From Sorex araneus (taxonomy: Eukaryota; Chordata; Mammalia; Eulipotyphla; Soricidae): DNA of 64,000 nucleotides. The stretch covers positions 168,454,172-168,518,171 of the forward strand of contig NC_073305.1 in assembly GCF_027595985.1 (NCBI RefSeq), read 5' to 3'. Position 1 is the first letter of the stretch. Each line of letters begins with the position of its first letter. Both the position numbers and the translations under genes were made by a program. Of this stretch, positions 1-11,600 are shown piece by piece. Below the pieces are notes generated by a model that saw nothing but the letters and a program-made list of their open reading frames with translations, did no database searches and was not told the DNA's origin.

Positions 1-255
1 CTACAGAGATAGAGGAAGAGATCAGAAGACAGACAGAAAGAGCACAGAAGCACAGACAGAAACAGAAACAGAGTCAGAGATAGAGACAAACAGAAGAGTA
101 CAGCAGCACACACAGAAGTGGAGCACAAAAGAGGAGTCATCCCGATCCGGTTCATACGCAGTGGCTAGAGAGCACCAAATGCGAGCAGTGAGAGAGAGAG
201 AGAGAGAACCACCTGTAGTTTCCATGAACACACACCACCTCTTCTGTGTGTGCGC
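1..255 (+). mobile_element. GA-rich interspersed repeat, copy 1 (cut by window edge)
   Basis: Purine-rich AGACAGAC/GAGAGA sequence whose second half (the CAGAGTCAGAGATAGAGA segment, then GCCATCC..GATCCGG..CATACRCAG, then a pure GA run) matches 43325-43800 on the same strand and 52800-53192 on the other strand. The shared, non-simple core shows that this is a dispersed element and not just low-complexity DNA. Its family is unknown to me. It may be the transcribed part of an LTR-type element. Confidence 0.6.
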
Positions 256-261
256 ATATAT

Positions 262-522
262 TTTTCACTATATCACTGTCACTGTCATCCCGTTGTTTGT
301 CAATTTACTCTAGCAGACAACAGTAAAGTCTTTATTCCTCCCAGCCCTGAGATTTTAGCAGCCTCTCCTTACTCATCTTTCTCAATGATTGGAGGCTCTG
401 TCAGGGTCAGGGGAATAAGACCTATCATTACTGTTTTTGGCATATTGAATACGCCACAGATAGCTTGCCAGGCTCTGCCTCTCCAGGCAAGATGCTCTCA
501 GTAGCTTGCCCGACTCTCCAAG
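262..522 (-). mobile_element. Shrew SINE, long form, extended subtype
   Basis: On the minus strand the end reads CAACGGGATGACAGTGACAGTG. The body includes the extra ~60-bp CCCTGACCCTGACAGAGCC-like insert also seen at 925-1200, 16452-16733 and 19690-19920. The tRNA-like head is missing and is replaced by the TG/TA microsatellite. Confidence 0.75.
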
Positions 523-526
523 AGGT

Positions 527-664
527 GTGTGTGTGTGTCTGTGTGTATGTATATATACATATATATGTATATATATACACATACATATATACACATGCAT
601 ATATACATATATATGTATGTGTGTATATATATACATATATATGTAACTATATATATACATATAG
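527..664. repeat. (TG)n/(TA)n microsatellite
   Basis: Alternating purine-pyrimidine tract of TGTGTG followed by mixed TATATG/ATACAT units. It is largely self-complementary. The open frames across it are composition artefacts. Confidence 0.95.
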
Positions 665-880
665 TTACCCACTGGATTCCATGGGACATCAAAAGACTTT
701 GTGGCTGCCCACCAACAAGATGGTCATACTTCTTTGTCAAAACCCTGCAGAACGATTTGAGGCTCTTCCTGTTCCTAGACCGTAGCATTGGGCTACGCTA
801 GCACATGACAGGGACAAATGGAGACGTTACTGGTACCCGCTCGAGCAAATTGAAGATCAACGGGAAGACAAGTGATACAA
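664..880 (+). mobile_element. Shrew SINE-derived variant
   Basis: Ends with the long-form signature GGAGACGTTACTGGTACCCG..CAAATTGAAGATCAACGGG. It is preceded by ~130 bp (ATGGGACATCAAAAG..GTAGCATTGGGCTACGCTAGCA) that recurs in reverse complement at 43896-44065. The two copies define a separate long-form subfamily. Confidence 0.65.
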
Positions 881-926
881 GTGATATATATGTATATATA
901 TGTATATATATGTATATATGTATATC
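881..926. repeat. (TATATG)n microsatellite
   Basis: Tandem TATATG-type units directly after the SINE end, probably grown from its ATATATATG tail. Confidence 0.9.
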
Positions 927-1527
927 TATATCACTGTCACTGTCATACCATTATTCATTGATTTGCTCAAGAGGGCACCAGTAATGTCTCCATTCGTCCT
1001 AGCCCTGAGACTTAAGCAGCCTCTCTTTACTTGTTCTTCTCAGTGGTGCTTGTATTGGAGGCCCTTTCAGGGTCAGGGGAGCAAGACCCTTCATTTTAAC
1101 TGTTTTTGGCATATTGAATAAACCACAGGGAGCTTGCAAGACTCTGCTGTGCTGGCAGAATACTCTCAGCAGCTTGTCAGATTCTCCAAGAGGGAGAACT
1201 AGACAATGAGGTAGCCAAGTCTCTGGATCTTGGCTGTTGATGGGATTACATGGTGCTGCAGGCAGTTTGTGGTGTGGCTGCCTAGCTACTGGAAAATAGA
1301 GGATCTGGGTGGAGGAGGCCCAGTCCCAATCTGAGCAGGCTTGAAGATCTCAGCCCAGGGTCCCGCACACCTGGCTTCCTCTGCCGGTTCCTTCCTGTGT
1401 AAGGCCCATCCAAGCGTCTGGAGAGTGGCCTTGAACATGGCTGTGGCTGGGTTCTGGAGGTATTCGGCTGCTGGGGCTCTTCTCAGAGCAGGTAGGGAGA
1501 CTGAACCCACCCCTCTCTGAGGGGCCC
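925..1527 (-). mobile_element. Composite retroposon: ~320-bp module joined to extended long-form SINE
   Basis: Read on the minus strand, a GC-rich module (AGAGGGGTGGGTTCAGTCTCC..TTTTCCAGTAGCTAGGCAGCC, 1205-1527) is followed by the extended long-form SINE (925-1200). The same module-then-SINE order with clear similarity occurs on the plus strand at 19330-19919, so the junction is part of the element and not a chance neighbour. The SINE tRNA head is absent in both. I do not know the source of the module. The ORFs across it are not shared between the copies. Confidence 0.7.
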
Positions 1528-1627
1528 CAGTGAAGACAGCCAGGTGCAGAGCCAGGGGCACTATTACAAAGTTTGTAAAACAGTTTCCTTTTTTGAGGGA
1601 AAAGTTGAAAGCATCGCTTATATTTTT

Positions 1628-1795
1628 TTAGATTTTTTGGATTACAACAGTGATGCTCAATGGTTACTTCTAGCTCATTGCTCAGAATCACTTCTGGTGG
1701 GGCTAGGGAGACCATATAGGATGACAGGGATTGAACAAGGGTCAGCCATGTGCAAGGCAAACACCCTACCTGCTGTACTATCACTCCGACCCTAC
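1628..1795 (-). mobile_element. Shrew SINE, short form, diverged
   Basis: Minus-strand short-form SINE. The plus strand shows the reverse of its head (ACTATCACTCCGACCC) at the right end and the TGCTCAATGGTTACTT..body to the left. Many substitutions indicate an older copy. Confidence 0.85.
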
Positions 1796-1872
1796 ATCAC
1801 CTTTTACTTTACTCTATCCAATAGTTTCCTCCACAGAGAATCTTGGGGTATTCTTGCTTTTTAAAGAGATGA

Positions 1873-1965
1873 AGAGGGGCTGGAGCAATAGCACAATGGG
1901 TAGGGCATTTGCCATGTATGTGGGCTACCCTGGTTCAATTCTGAGCATCTCATATGGTCTCTATG
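1873..1965 (+). mobile_element. Shrew SINE, short form, 5' half
   Basis: GAGGGGCTGGAGCAATAGCA head and a B-box-like CTGGTTCAATTCTGAGCA. The copy stops after CATATGGTCTC, so the 3' half is missing. Confidence 0.85.
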
Positions 1966-2049
1966 ATTTGTTGCCTACTATCTGAACTCCATCAAATATG
2001 GTGTGGCAATTACAAAAAATGGGAAGGAAGTCTTTTATAATGTTTTATA

Positions 2050-2485
2050 ATGACATTCAGACACAGAGACACTCACACTGAGACACTCAGACACTCACAA
2101 TCAGACACTCAGACACTCAAACTTAAACTATCACACTCAGACACACAGACACCAACAGACACTCAGACACTCACACTCAGACACTCACACTCAGACACTC
2201 AAACAGATACTCAGACACTCACACTCAAACAGAGAGAAACTCGCACTCAGCAACTCAGACACTCACACTCAGACACAGAGACACTCACATAGACACTCAG
2301 ACACTCACACCCAGACACTCATGCTCAGACACACAGACACTCACACTCAGACAGACACTCACACTCGAACACACACTCTCACAGACACTCAGACACTCAC
2401 ACTCTGACTCTTAGATACTCAAACTCAAACACTCACACTCAGACACTCACATTCAGAAACACAGACACTCACACTCGGACATACA
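2050..2485. repeat. (ACACTCAG/ACTCAC) tandem array
   Basis: About 435 bp of irregularly mixed 6- and 8-bp units of the type GACACTCA, CACTCA and CAGACA. It contains no stop codon for 80 codons only because of its composition, so it is not coding. Confidence 0.9.
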
Positions 2486-2520
2486 TTTTTTACACTAACT
2501 TAATCTTGGTACTTAATATT

Positions 2521-2790
2521 ACGGACTGGAGCGATAGCACAGCAGGTAGGGTGTTTGCCTTGCACGTGTGCAGCCAACCTGAGTTCGATTCCTTCATCCC
2601 TCTCGGAGAGCTATAGAGAGCCCGGCAAGCTATAGAGAGGATTCCGCCTGCATGGCAGAGCCTGGCAAGCTACCCGTGGTTATTCGATATGCCAAAAACA
2701 GTAAGAACAAGTCCCACAATGGAGACGTTACTGGTGCCTGTTCGAGCAAACCGATGAACAATGGGACAACAGTGCTACAGTGCCATAATA
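2521..2790 (+). mobile_element. Shrew SINE, long form, near complete
   Basis: CGGACTGGAGCGATAGCACAG head, B-box GAGTTCGATTCC, CTCTCGGAGAGC motif, GGAGACGTTACTGGTGCC and a GACAACAGTGCTACAGTGCC end. A short internal duplication of CTATAGAGAG is present. Confidence 0.92.
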
Positions 2791-2899
2791 GACATTATGT
2801 TTCAATTTTATCACTTTGTGGTATGGAATTCTAAGACTAAATCAAGTAGCTATTTTCTAATGCAAAGTTTCTGAAAAAAAAGGAAGAAAATATTCATGC

Positions 2900-3345
2900 A
2901 GATAAAAATACCAATCAAAGTAACCAGGATATGCAGACAACTCAAATGTTCAATAACGGATATGTAGCTTTTACAATGTGGCATATATACACAGTGGAAT
3001 ATTACGCAGCTATAAAAAATATAAAATATTTCAGTTGGCAACAACTTAGGAGGGAGTCATGTGACTAAATAAGTCAGAAGGAATAGGAAGTAGAAAAGTA
3101 CAGCATAATCTCATTCACCATTGACATATAGATAAACCAAAGAAATACCATCAAATAACAAATCTTTGATATTAGATGACAAACTAAGAACATCAAGAAA
3201 GGTAGAGGGAAGAAATATGTAGACTGGAAGTAAAATACAGACACTGGTAGGGAGTCTGGGCCACATTTATGGGTTGAGATGCGGTAACTCTATATCAACA
3301 CCACATATTAACATTTGTAAATATGACTTAAACTATAATAAATTT
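2900..3345 (+). mobile_element. L1 3' end, old
   Basis: Contains the conserved L1 ORF2 C-terminal coding signature ACAGTGGAATATTACGCAGC and the ..AGTCAGAAGGAATAGGAAG.. segment, both disrupted. It is followed by a 3' UTR and an A-rich end near TAATAAATTT. Confidence 0.75.
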
Positions 3346-3365
3346 AATATTTTTCTATTCATTTT

Positions 3366-3510
3366 CTTTTGGGGGCCATACCCAGCAGTGTTCAGGGATT
3401 ACTCCTGACTCTGTGCTCAGAAATAACTGCCATCAGTGCTTGAGGATTGAGATGTGGTGCCATGGACCAAACTTGTGTCAGCTGCATACAAGTCAAATTA
3501 TTTATCCCCA
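3366..3510 (-). mobile_element. Shrew SINE, short form, degenerate
   Basis: The reversed tail GGGGGCCATACCCAGCAGTG and the GGGATTACTCCTGACTCTG body are recognisable. The head has decayed. Confidence 0.7.
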
Positions 3511-5947
3511 AAGGCAAGTAACTTGTCTTCAGCTCCCTGAAAAAAATTTTTTTAGATTAAATTATTTTAGCATTTGTAGAAATTGTACAGAGGATAAAGC
3601 TCTTGCCTTGCATTCTCTAGTAAATAATTGCACATTCTTTAGGAAAATTATTTAAAAAAGAAGGACTTGTTACAGAATAAGTTGAGTGGTTGCTCTGTGT
3701 GCTCTGTTTACAGACACCTACCAGACTAGACAGTGTTAGTGATCCAAGCAAAGAGAGTTCCAGACAAAAGAACATACCGGGATATCAAAGTGGGAAACTG
3801 CCTATGTTCTAGAGGAACAAAAAACAAAAAAGAGGCTAGTGGAGCAAGATAATACTCAGTGAGCTAAAAGAATTTGAAACGGTAGAGCCAGATCATACAA
3901 CATAAGGATCTAGTTTTATTTTAGTCTGTGTATTTGGAAGCAAAAATTCAGAGTAGTACTTTTTTTCTTTTTGTTTGGCTTGACTTTTATTTTATTTTAT
4001 TTTTGGCATTATTGTTTATAGTACTGTTAACGATAAGGTTTCATGTGTAACACAATTCCTCCCCACATCTTCCTGTAGTGTCAACTTCCCTCCATCTTTT
4101 CCTCAGTATCTTTTCATCATTTTAGCCCCACATTTAATCCTCCCTTTCAGTATGACTCTTTGCAAAGACCAGTTCTATGTTTTTGTTACTTTGGGGTAAA
4201 ATGATACATTTGTAAGACAATTTTAGTTTTAGTTTGAAACATGAAGAATGAATTTAATGTATATTTGATTTTATCCCCAAGTTAAAAGAGCAAAATTATT
4301 TAAGAGTCTAACATATTAATTTAAGTCAAAGAGAATGATTGCTGAGAGCTTGCAGCAATTATCTAAAGGGAGAGACAGTGACTTCTGTTACATTTTGGAA
4401 ATTTACAGGTCTTACTGACAGATTGAACGTGAGGGGTCGGAGAAAGAAGAGTTAAGGCTGATACGGGTTTGATTTCATTCTGCAAAAGAAGGCATTAATT
4501 AAATGTAGTCAGAGAAATCAAGTTTGGGAATTATGAACCAATTCAGACCTTGGGATGACTTTGAAATATCTTACACAAATATTGGGATTTGCAGGTCCCT
4601 ATAATAATTACTACACTCTTCAAGACCTGTCTAGCATCTACGCCCTTGAATCATAAGAGTAATAAACCTTGAAAATGAGCCTTTAGTGACTCAGCAATCC
4701 CTTTTTGTTTCTTCTCTTTTATTTTCCTGGACTTTCATTGAAATAGCCCTTGCCTGACTCACAAAGAATTACTCAGCACAGGACACTAGGACATATTTAA
4801 CATATTTTAGGATTTCTGTATTTAATAGTACAAATTCCCCTCTACCAAAAAGGCTTCATTCCTTTCACTGTTATTTTTGTGATGGTTGAAGGAATCAGCT
4901 TCCATCAGATCCCCTTTCCTCAATGCACCATCTTTTGACAGTCACTTATAATTCAAACTGGCATTTGCCAGGTAAATCCTAAATTACTCATCAAAGTCCT
5001 CACTATGAAGGGAAACAGTAAATAGGATCTCTTGATTCGCTTCACAAGAGTGAGATAATTATGCTGTCATGACAGAGGACAGTGCTTTACATTTTCTGAA
5101 CTCTTCATAAAGAATTGCATTAAAAATGACTAATAGTCCCTATTGACAAATATTTTATTCAGAGGATTCCTTTTCAAATATCTAAATCTTACCATAAAGA
5201 GTATTTTAATTATGATTCAGAAAAATACTGCCCACTTTGTAATGTCCATTATCTTATGCAACTTTGAGCTAAGATAGTCCTTCCATATATCACCAATTGT
5301 GCAGTCTTTCAGGGGAGATTGAGAGTACAAATACTAATGTTCATTAAACCTTATAATACAGTTCTAAAAATATGTACTAGACAAATTTTCCCTAACAGCA
5401 GTTTTAATCATTACAGAGACAATTACAGCAAGAGGAAACTATGCAACTAATTCATAATGTCAACAAACATTTTGCCGCATCAACCAACAAACTGTTAAAA
5501 AGAAGATACTTCTTACATACTAAAATTTGAAATGAAATGTGAGCTTACTTCAGCAAAATAATGTCTAAAAGAGCAATTTAAATTTTATTCATTTCTTTGT
5601 CATGCTTATAGTTTCAACTTGCTGGCATAACGTTCTTTTGTTGACAAATGACCATAAATTTTATATATTCTCTTTTGTGTATGTTTATCTCAGATAATAA
5701 CCCCTAAAATTGACTTTAGTAAGCATCATTACAAGACAAAATTCATTCATGATACATTAAGAAACTTATATTAATTCAATAAGTAAAGAAAAGTTATTCA
5801 GATAAGTTCTAAGTACTGAAAAGAATAATTTTACTCACTGACCTTTCACTGATTGTAAGTGAACATTGACAGGCATTTCATCAAAATAAATTCAAGAATA
5901 TTTATTTAATAATTCCTTAGAGTCTATTATTAAAGGTGGGAAATCTT
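3511..5947. other. Intergenic, no gene seen
   Basis: AT-rich, apparently single-copy DNA. Within it, 3985-4165 resembles the reversed L1 3' UTR (CCTCCCCACATCTTCCTGTAG.. CCCTCCATC pattern) but is too diverged to call firmly. I see no splice-flanked open frame. Confidence 0.6.
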
Positions 5948-5964
5948 ATTCTTGGAGTAATTCT

Positions 5965-6138
5965 TTTTTTTTTTTTGCCTATTGGGTCACACCCAACAGT
6001 GCACAGAGGTTAGTCCTGGCTCTGCACTCAGGAATTATTCCTGGTGGTGCTGGTGAACATATGGGATGCTGGGAATCAAACCCGGGTCGGCCACATGCAA
6101 GGCAAATGCCCTACCCACTGTGCTATGGCTCCAGCCCC
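5965..6138 (-). mobile_element. Shrew SINE, short form, with target-site duplication
   Basis: Reversed complete element: poly-T, GGGTCACACCCAACAGTGC, B-box complement GAATCAAACCC and CTATGGCTCCAGCCCC. It is flanked by a perfect 17-bp direct repeat ATTCTTGGAGTAATTCT at 5948-5964 and 6139-6155, which marks L1-type insertion. Confidence 0.95.
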
Positions 6139-6202
6139 ATTCTTGGAGTAATTCTAATTTAATTTGAATTAAATATATTATCTGTTTAAAATGAAACAAA
6201 GT

Positions 6203-6316
6203 AGGGGGCTAGAGAGATAGTAAAGCAGGTTAAGGGTCATCATGTAAGCAACCAACCCCAGTTCACTCTCCAGCACCTCATATGGCTCCATAAGCACTGC
6301 CAAGAATAAGTCCTGA
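6203..6316 (+). mobile_element. Shrew SINE, short form, old, split by a retrocopy
   Basis: GGGGGCTAGAGAGATAGTAAAGCAGG head through AAGAATAAGTCCTGA. The missing 3' part (AATCCTGAGTAATGCCGGGTG) resumes at about 6957-6990, after the inserted retrocopy. Confidence 0.75.
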
Positions 6317-6950
6317 TAGGTCTAAGTGACAGAAGCAGGTATTTAACAGGTACTGTTTCAAGTACCTTACAAACCTCAGGGAGACCCTAGAGGCAGGCTG
6401 GCTCAAGGAAAGACTGGAAATCACCACTGCTATGGACAATGAGGGATCTGGAAATCTGTATGACTGACTCATCCTGGTCCTACTCTCAGTGTCAAGAGAA
6501 AACTGGAAACCAAGGATCTCTCCCAGCCCTGAAGAAGGGATGGGACGGACTCCTTTCTGCCAGGATGGCTCTATGGAAAATGAGGCCCAAGGTCACCTCC
6601 AGTTCAACCTTAATGCTCGACGCCATCCAGTTCATCGTGGGACATTTTATGGCCAGGCCTGGGTAACTCTGCCATGCCAGATAAGAGTAATGCCATTATT
6701 GGTGTGACTCCTGTCTTTAGCCAACCTCCAGGACTTCTCAGTAAATAATGGGGTACCCCAAATGGAGAGTTCTCTAATCTTGCTGCGTTTATGCAAAAGA
6801 ACAAGTCAGGTTTGTTTAGCCATCTGGCAAAATTTAAAATGAAGTGGAGAGAAAACCATGTTTCTGTAACTTGCTTTCTGTAAGAATCAGATACTAATTC
6901 TATAGAGGTGATCCAATAAATGTAGTCTGATCTTGATCTAAAAAAAAAAA
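6317..6950 (+). pseudogene. Processed retrocopy of an unidentified transcript
   Basis: A 630-bp non-repeat block lies inside a SINE. It ends with AATAAA (6915-6920), 19 bases of spacer and a run of A from 6940. Approximate duplicated target sites flank it: AGAATAAGTCCTGA at 6303-6316 and AGAAGAAATCCTGA at 6951-6964, 12 of 14 identical. Polyadenylation signal, A-tail, no visible introns and a duplicated target together indicate L1-mediated retroposition of an mRNA. Short open stretches occur (for example 6439-6666 plus and 6489-6707 plus) but in shifting frames with stops, so any coding part is broken. I do not recognise the parent gene. It could instead come from a 3' UTR or a non-coding RNA. 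Confidence 0.65.
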
Positions 6951-6964
6951 AGAAGAAATCCTGA

Positions 6965-8140
6965 GTAATGCCGGGTGTGGTCTAAAGACCAAAATTAAAT
7001 AAAACTAAGTTAAAATAGCAACCATTATATGTCAAATGGTATTAATTCTTCAAATCTTAACATTCCTCACAATCTGTCACCAAATAACTTGAAAGGTTAG
7101 AGAAAATTACAAAAATCTCTTATCATGGCGCTTTTCTAGGGTTTCAAATGATATGATGATATTAATATTAGCAAAAACATTTTTTAACCCGTGAAGCTTA
7201 AAAATTCTAACATTACATAATATAAATTTGATTATTATTTACAGAATTATTTATTCAGATGATTCCTTCAAATTGGAATCAATCTACCATAACCAAAACA
7301 CACATGGAAAAAAAACAAAGTAAGTAAAGCTTTATTCTTTGAGTCAAAGGTTCAAATTTTAAAAGGTAAAATAATCTACATGCACCTTAGAAATCCAAGT
7401 GGCCAAATATGATTTGATGCCACACTAATGTCCTAAATAATTCTGGAACAGGCTGGCTTTCACTTAAAGAAATTTTTGTAAACTTTGTCATTTATAAACT
7501 TATAATTTATAAATTTCTAAACCTTCAAAATTCTCAATTTGTTTTGAGTTTTTGTTTTCAAAATTTGTGAATTTCAAAAATCACATTATTTCTTCAGGAA
7601 AACACTTTATATTTAAAGGTAAGGGAAAAAGTGAATTTAATTAAAATTTGAGATAATTTGACCATTATTGTTTTTTCTTAATTATGACAGATGGAAAAGA
7701 AAATATTTCTAACAAGTGTTTAATAGAATTCTAGCTTTAATTTGAGGAATTATATAATTAACATAATAAAAATTATAGAATAATATTAAGACTTTGAATG
7801 AATTAATATAGTACTGTTGTATTATAGTAAAGTAAATAGTAAGTCAATAAATTTTATTTTAAAATTGTATTTGCAGTGCCATCAATGTTTTCAGTGATTT
7901 CCATAACTACTAATAGTTAAGAAAATATTACAATACAAGATAATGTAAATAGAAAGATCTCTACTTGACATCAAGATAGTGTCATAGGAAGGTTGTAGAA
8001 TTTAACTTCAGAATTTTATAATTTTTGTCTTCAAATAAGTAATTTTTTATCCTAATTTTAGTAAATAGTATATCTATTTGTTGTGTAGTTTGGGGGCACT
8101 CATTTATTATAATAAGATGCAAATTACACAAATTAACTAT
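6965..8140. other. Intergenic, no gene seen
   Basis: Begins with ~25 bp of SINE tail, then very AT-rich DNA with no recognisable repeat signature or coding potential. Confidence 0.6.
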
Positions 8141-8144
8141 TGAT

Positions 8145-8560
8145 GTGCACAATTCAAATGTATTAAATGCATATACTTGTGTAGTCATAATCAGCATCAA
8201 TGCTCAAAATTCCTTTCATTTTGCAAAAATTAAAACTCTATACTCATTTAACTACAACTCCCCATTTTTCTCAAACCTTGCTGTTATTTTTCTCTTTACT
8301 ATTTTGTGCTCTAAGTACCTCATGTAAATAAAATCATAGAGTATTTATCTTCACGGAGCCCAATCAATAAGATTAACTCATATTGAAGCATATTGCAGAA
8401 TTTCTTTCTTTACTAAAGATGAGTGTATATGTATACACTATACATATGTAATGCATGTATATAACACATCATCATCAGTATATGTTCATGGATTTTTTCT
8501 TGGTTAGAGATTATAATTTTAGCTATTGTAATTAATACTACTTTGAGCATGGGCACGTAG
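8145..8560 (-). mobile_element. Possible old L1/LINE 3' fragment
   Basis: The plus strand resembles reversed old mammalian L1 3' sequence (CTACTTTGAGCATGGG, TTGAAGCATATTGCAGAATTTC and similar). It is diverged and the assignment is tentative. The young L1 inserted just beyond its end. Confidence 0.4.
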
Positions 8561-8618
8561 TAATATATTATTTATTTTTTAAAAACACCATCATATTCTA
8601 AAAGTAGGGTCAATTATT

Positions 8619-11600
8619 TTTTTTTTTATAATTTATTTATTTTTACTTAGAGAATCACCGTGAGGGTACAGTTACAGATTTATACACTTTTGTGCTTATA
8701 CTTCCCTCATACAAAGTTCGGGAACCCATCCCTTCACCCGTGCCCATTCTCCACCACCGGTAAACCCGGCGTCCCTCCCACCCTCCCCACTCCCATCTCC
8801 CCCCCACCCCACCCTGCCACTGTGGCAGGGCATTCCCTTCTGTTCTCTCTCTCTAATTAGCTGTTGTGGTTTGCAATAAAGGTGTTGAGTGGCCGCTGTG
8901 CTCAGTCTCTAGCCCTCATTCAGCCCGCAACTCCCTTCCCCCACATGGCCTTCAACTACAATGTAGTTGGTGATCGCTTCTCTGAGTTGCCCTTTCCTCG
9001 GAACGTGAGGCCAGCCGCGAAGCCATGGGGTCAACCTCCTGGTACTTATTTCTACGGTTCTTGGGTATTAGTCTCCCACTCTGATATTCTATATACCATA
9101 GATGAGTGCAGTCTTTCTATGTCTGTCTCTCTCTTTCTGACTCATTTCACTCAGCATGAAACTTTTCATGCCCATCCACTTAACTACAAAATTCTTGACT
9201 TCCTTTTTTCTAACAGCTGCATAGTATTCCATTGTATAGATGTACCAAAGTTTCCTCAACCAGTCATCCGTTTTGGGGCATTCGGCTTTTTTCCAGATTC
9301 CGGCTATTGTAAACAGTGCTGCGATGAACATACATGTGCAGATGTTGTTTCGATTGTACTTTTTTGATTCTCTGGGATATATTCCCAGCAGTGGTATTGC
9401 TGGGTCAAATGGGAGCTCAACCTCTAGTTTTCTGAGAATCGTCCATACTGTTTTCCAAAAGGGCTGAACTAGCCAGCATTCCCACCAGCAGTGTAGAAGG
9501 GTCCCTTTCTCCCCACATCCTCTCCAACAGCGGTTGCTTTTGTTCTTTTGGATGTGTGCCAGTCTCTGTGGTGTGAGGTGGTATCTCATGGTTGTTTTGA
9601 TCTGCATCTCTCTGATGATTAGTGATGCAGAGCACTTTTTCATGTGCCTTTTGGCCATTCGTATTTCTTCCTTGGTAAAGTTTCTGTTCATTTCTTCGCC
9701 CCATTTTTTGATGGGGTTGGATGTTTTCTTCTTGTAGAGTTCAACCAGTGCTTTATATACCATTGATATCAACCCCTTATCTGATGGGTATTGTGTAAAT
9801 ATCCTTTCCCATTCTGTGGATAGTCTTTGTATTCTGGTCACTGTATCTCTTGCGGTGCAGAAGCTTTTTAGTTTAATGTAGTCCCATTTGTTGATCTCTG
9901 TTTTTACTAGATTGCTTAGTTCCGTGTCACCTTTGAAGATACCTTTATCTTCAATATCGTGGAGGGTTTCGCCGACCTTGTCTTCAATGTACCTTATGGT
10001 TTGTGGTCTAATGTTGAGGTCTTTAATCCATTTTGATCTGACTTTTGTGCATGGTGTCAGGTCAAGGTCTAAACCCATTTTTTTGCATGTGGTTGTCCAG
10101 TTGTGCCAGCACCATTTGTTAAAGAGGCTTTCCTTGCTCCACTTCACATCTCTTGCTCCCTTATCAAAGATTAGATGATCATACATTTGGGGTTGTGTGT
10201 AGGGATATTCCACCCTGTTCCATTGGTCTATGGCTCTGCCTTTGTTCCAGTACCATGCTGTTTTAATTGTTACTGCTTTGTAGTAAAGATTGAGGTTGGG
10301 GAGGGTGATGCCTCCCATCATCTTTTTCCCAAGAATTGTTTTAGCTATCCTTGGACGTTTGTTATTCCATATGAATTTTAGGATTGCTTGATCCATTTCT
10401 TTGAAGAATGTCATGGGTATACTTATAGGGATCGCATTGAATCTGTATAATGCTTTAGGGAGTATTGCCATTTTGACAACATTGATTCTCCCTATCCACG
10501 AGCAGGGTATATGTTTCCATTTCCTCATGTCCTCTTTGATTTCATGGAGTAGCGTTTTGTAGTTTTCTTTGTAAAGGTCTTTTACTTCCTTGGTTAAGCT
10601 GATTCCGAGGTACTTGATTTTCTGGGGCACGATTGTGAATGGGATTGCTTTTTTCATGTCCCTTTCCTCTGCCTCATTGTTTGCATATATGAAGGCCATG
10701 GATTTTTGGGTATTGATTTTGTAGCCTGCAACTTTACTGTATAAGTCTATTGTTTCTAAGAGTTTCTTAGTAGAGGTTTTAGGCTTCTCTAGATATAGTA
10801 TCATGTCGTCTGCAAATAGTGAGAGTTTTATTTCTTCCCTTCCTATCTGGATGCCCTTAATCTCTTTTTCTTGTCTAATAGCTATCGCAAGTACTTCCAG
10901 TACTATATTGAAGAGGAGTGGTGAGAGTGGGCATCCTTGTCTTGTGCCCGATCTCAGAGGAAAGGCCCTTAGTTTTTCCCTGTTGAGGATTATGCTTGCC
11001 GTAGGCTTGTGATAGATGGCTTCGACTATCTTGAGGAAAGTTCCTCCAAACCCCATTTTGGCGAGGGTTTTCATCATGAAAGGATGTTGGATCTTGTCAA
11101 ATGCTTTCTCTGCATCTATTGATATGATCATATGGTTTTGGTCTTTACTTTTGTTGATATGCTGGATTATGTTGATTGATTTCCGAATGTTAAACCATCC
11201 TTGCATCCCTGGGATGAATCCCACTTGGTCGTGATGTATGATCTTTTTGATGAGTTGTTGGATCCTATTTGCTAGTATTTTGTTGAGGATCTTCGCATCG
11301 GTGTTCATCAGGGAAATTGGTCTGTAATTTTCTTTCTTAGTGGTGTCTTTGTTTGCTTTTGGTATTAGGGAGATATGTGCTTCATAGAAACTGTTTGGGA
11401 GAGTTCCTGTTTTTTCAATTTCCTGGAAAAGTTTGAGGAAAACAGGCAATAGGTCTTCTTTAAATGTTTGGAAGAATTCGCCAGTGAAACCATCTGGGCC
11501 TGGGCTTTTGTTTTTGGGGAGGTTTTTGATTACAGTTTCAATTTCCTTAACATTGATGGGTCTATTCAGGTATTCCAGGTCTTCTTTCTTCAGTGTTGGG

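Noticed and set aside
527..664. Long hairpin in TA/TG repeat as a possible precursor microRNA
   Set aside because: Self-complementarity is inherent to alternating TA/TG DNA, with no unique arm sequence.
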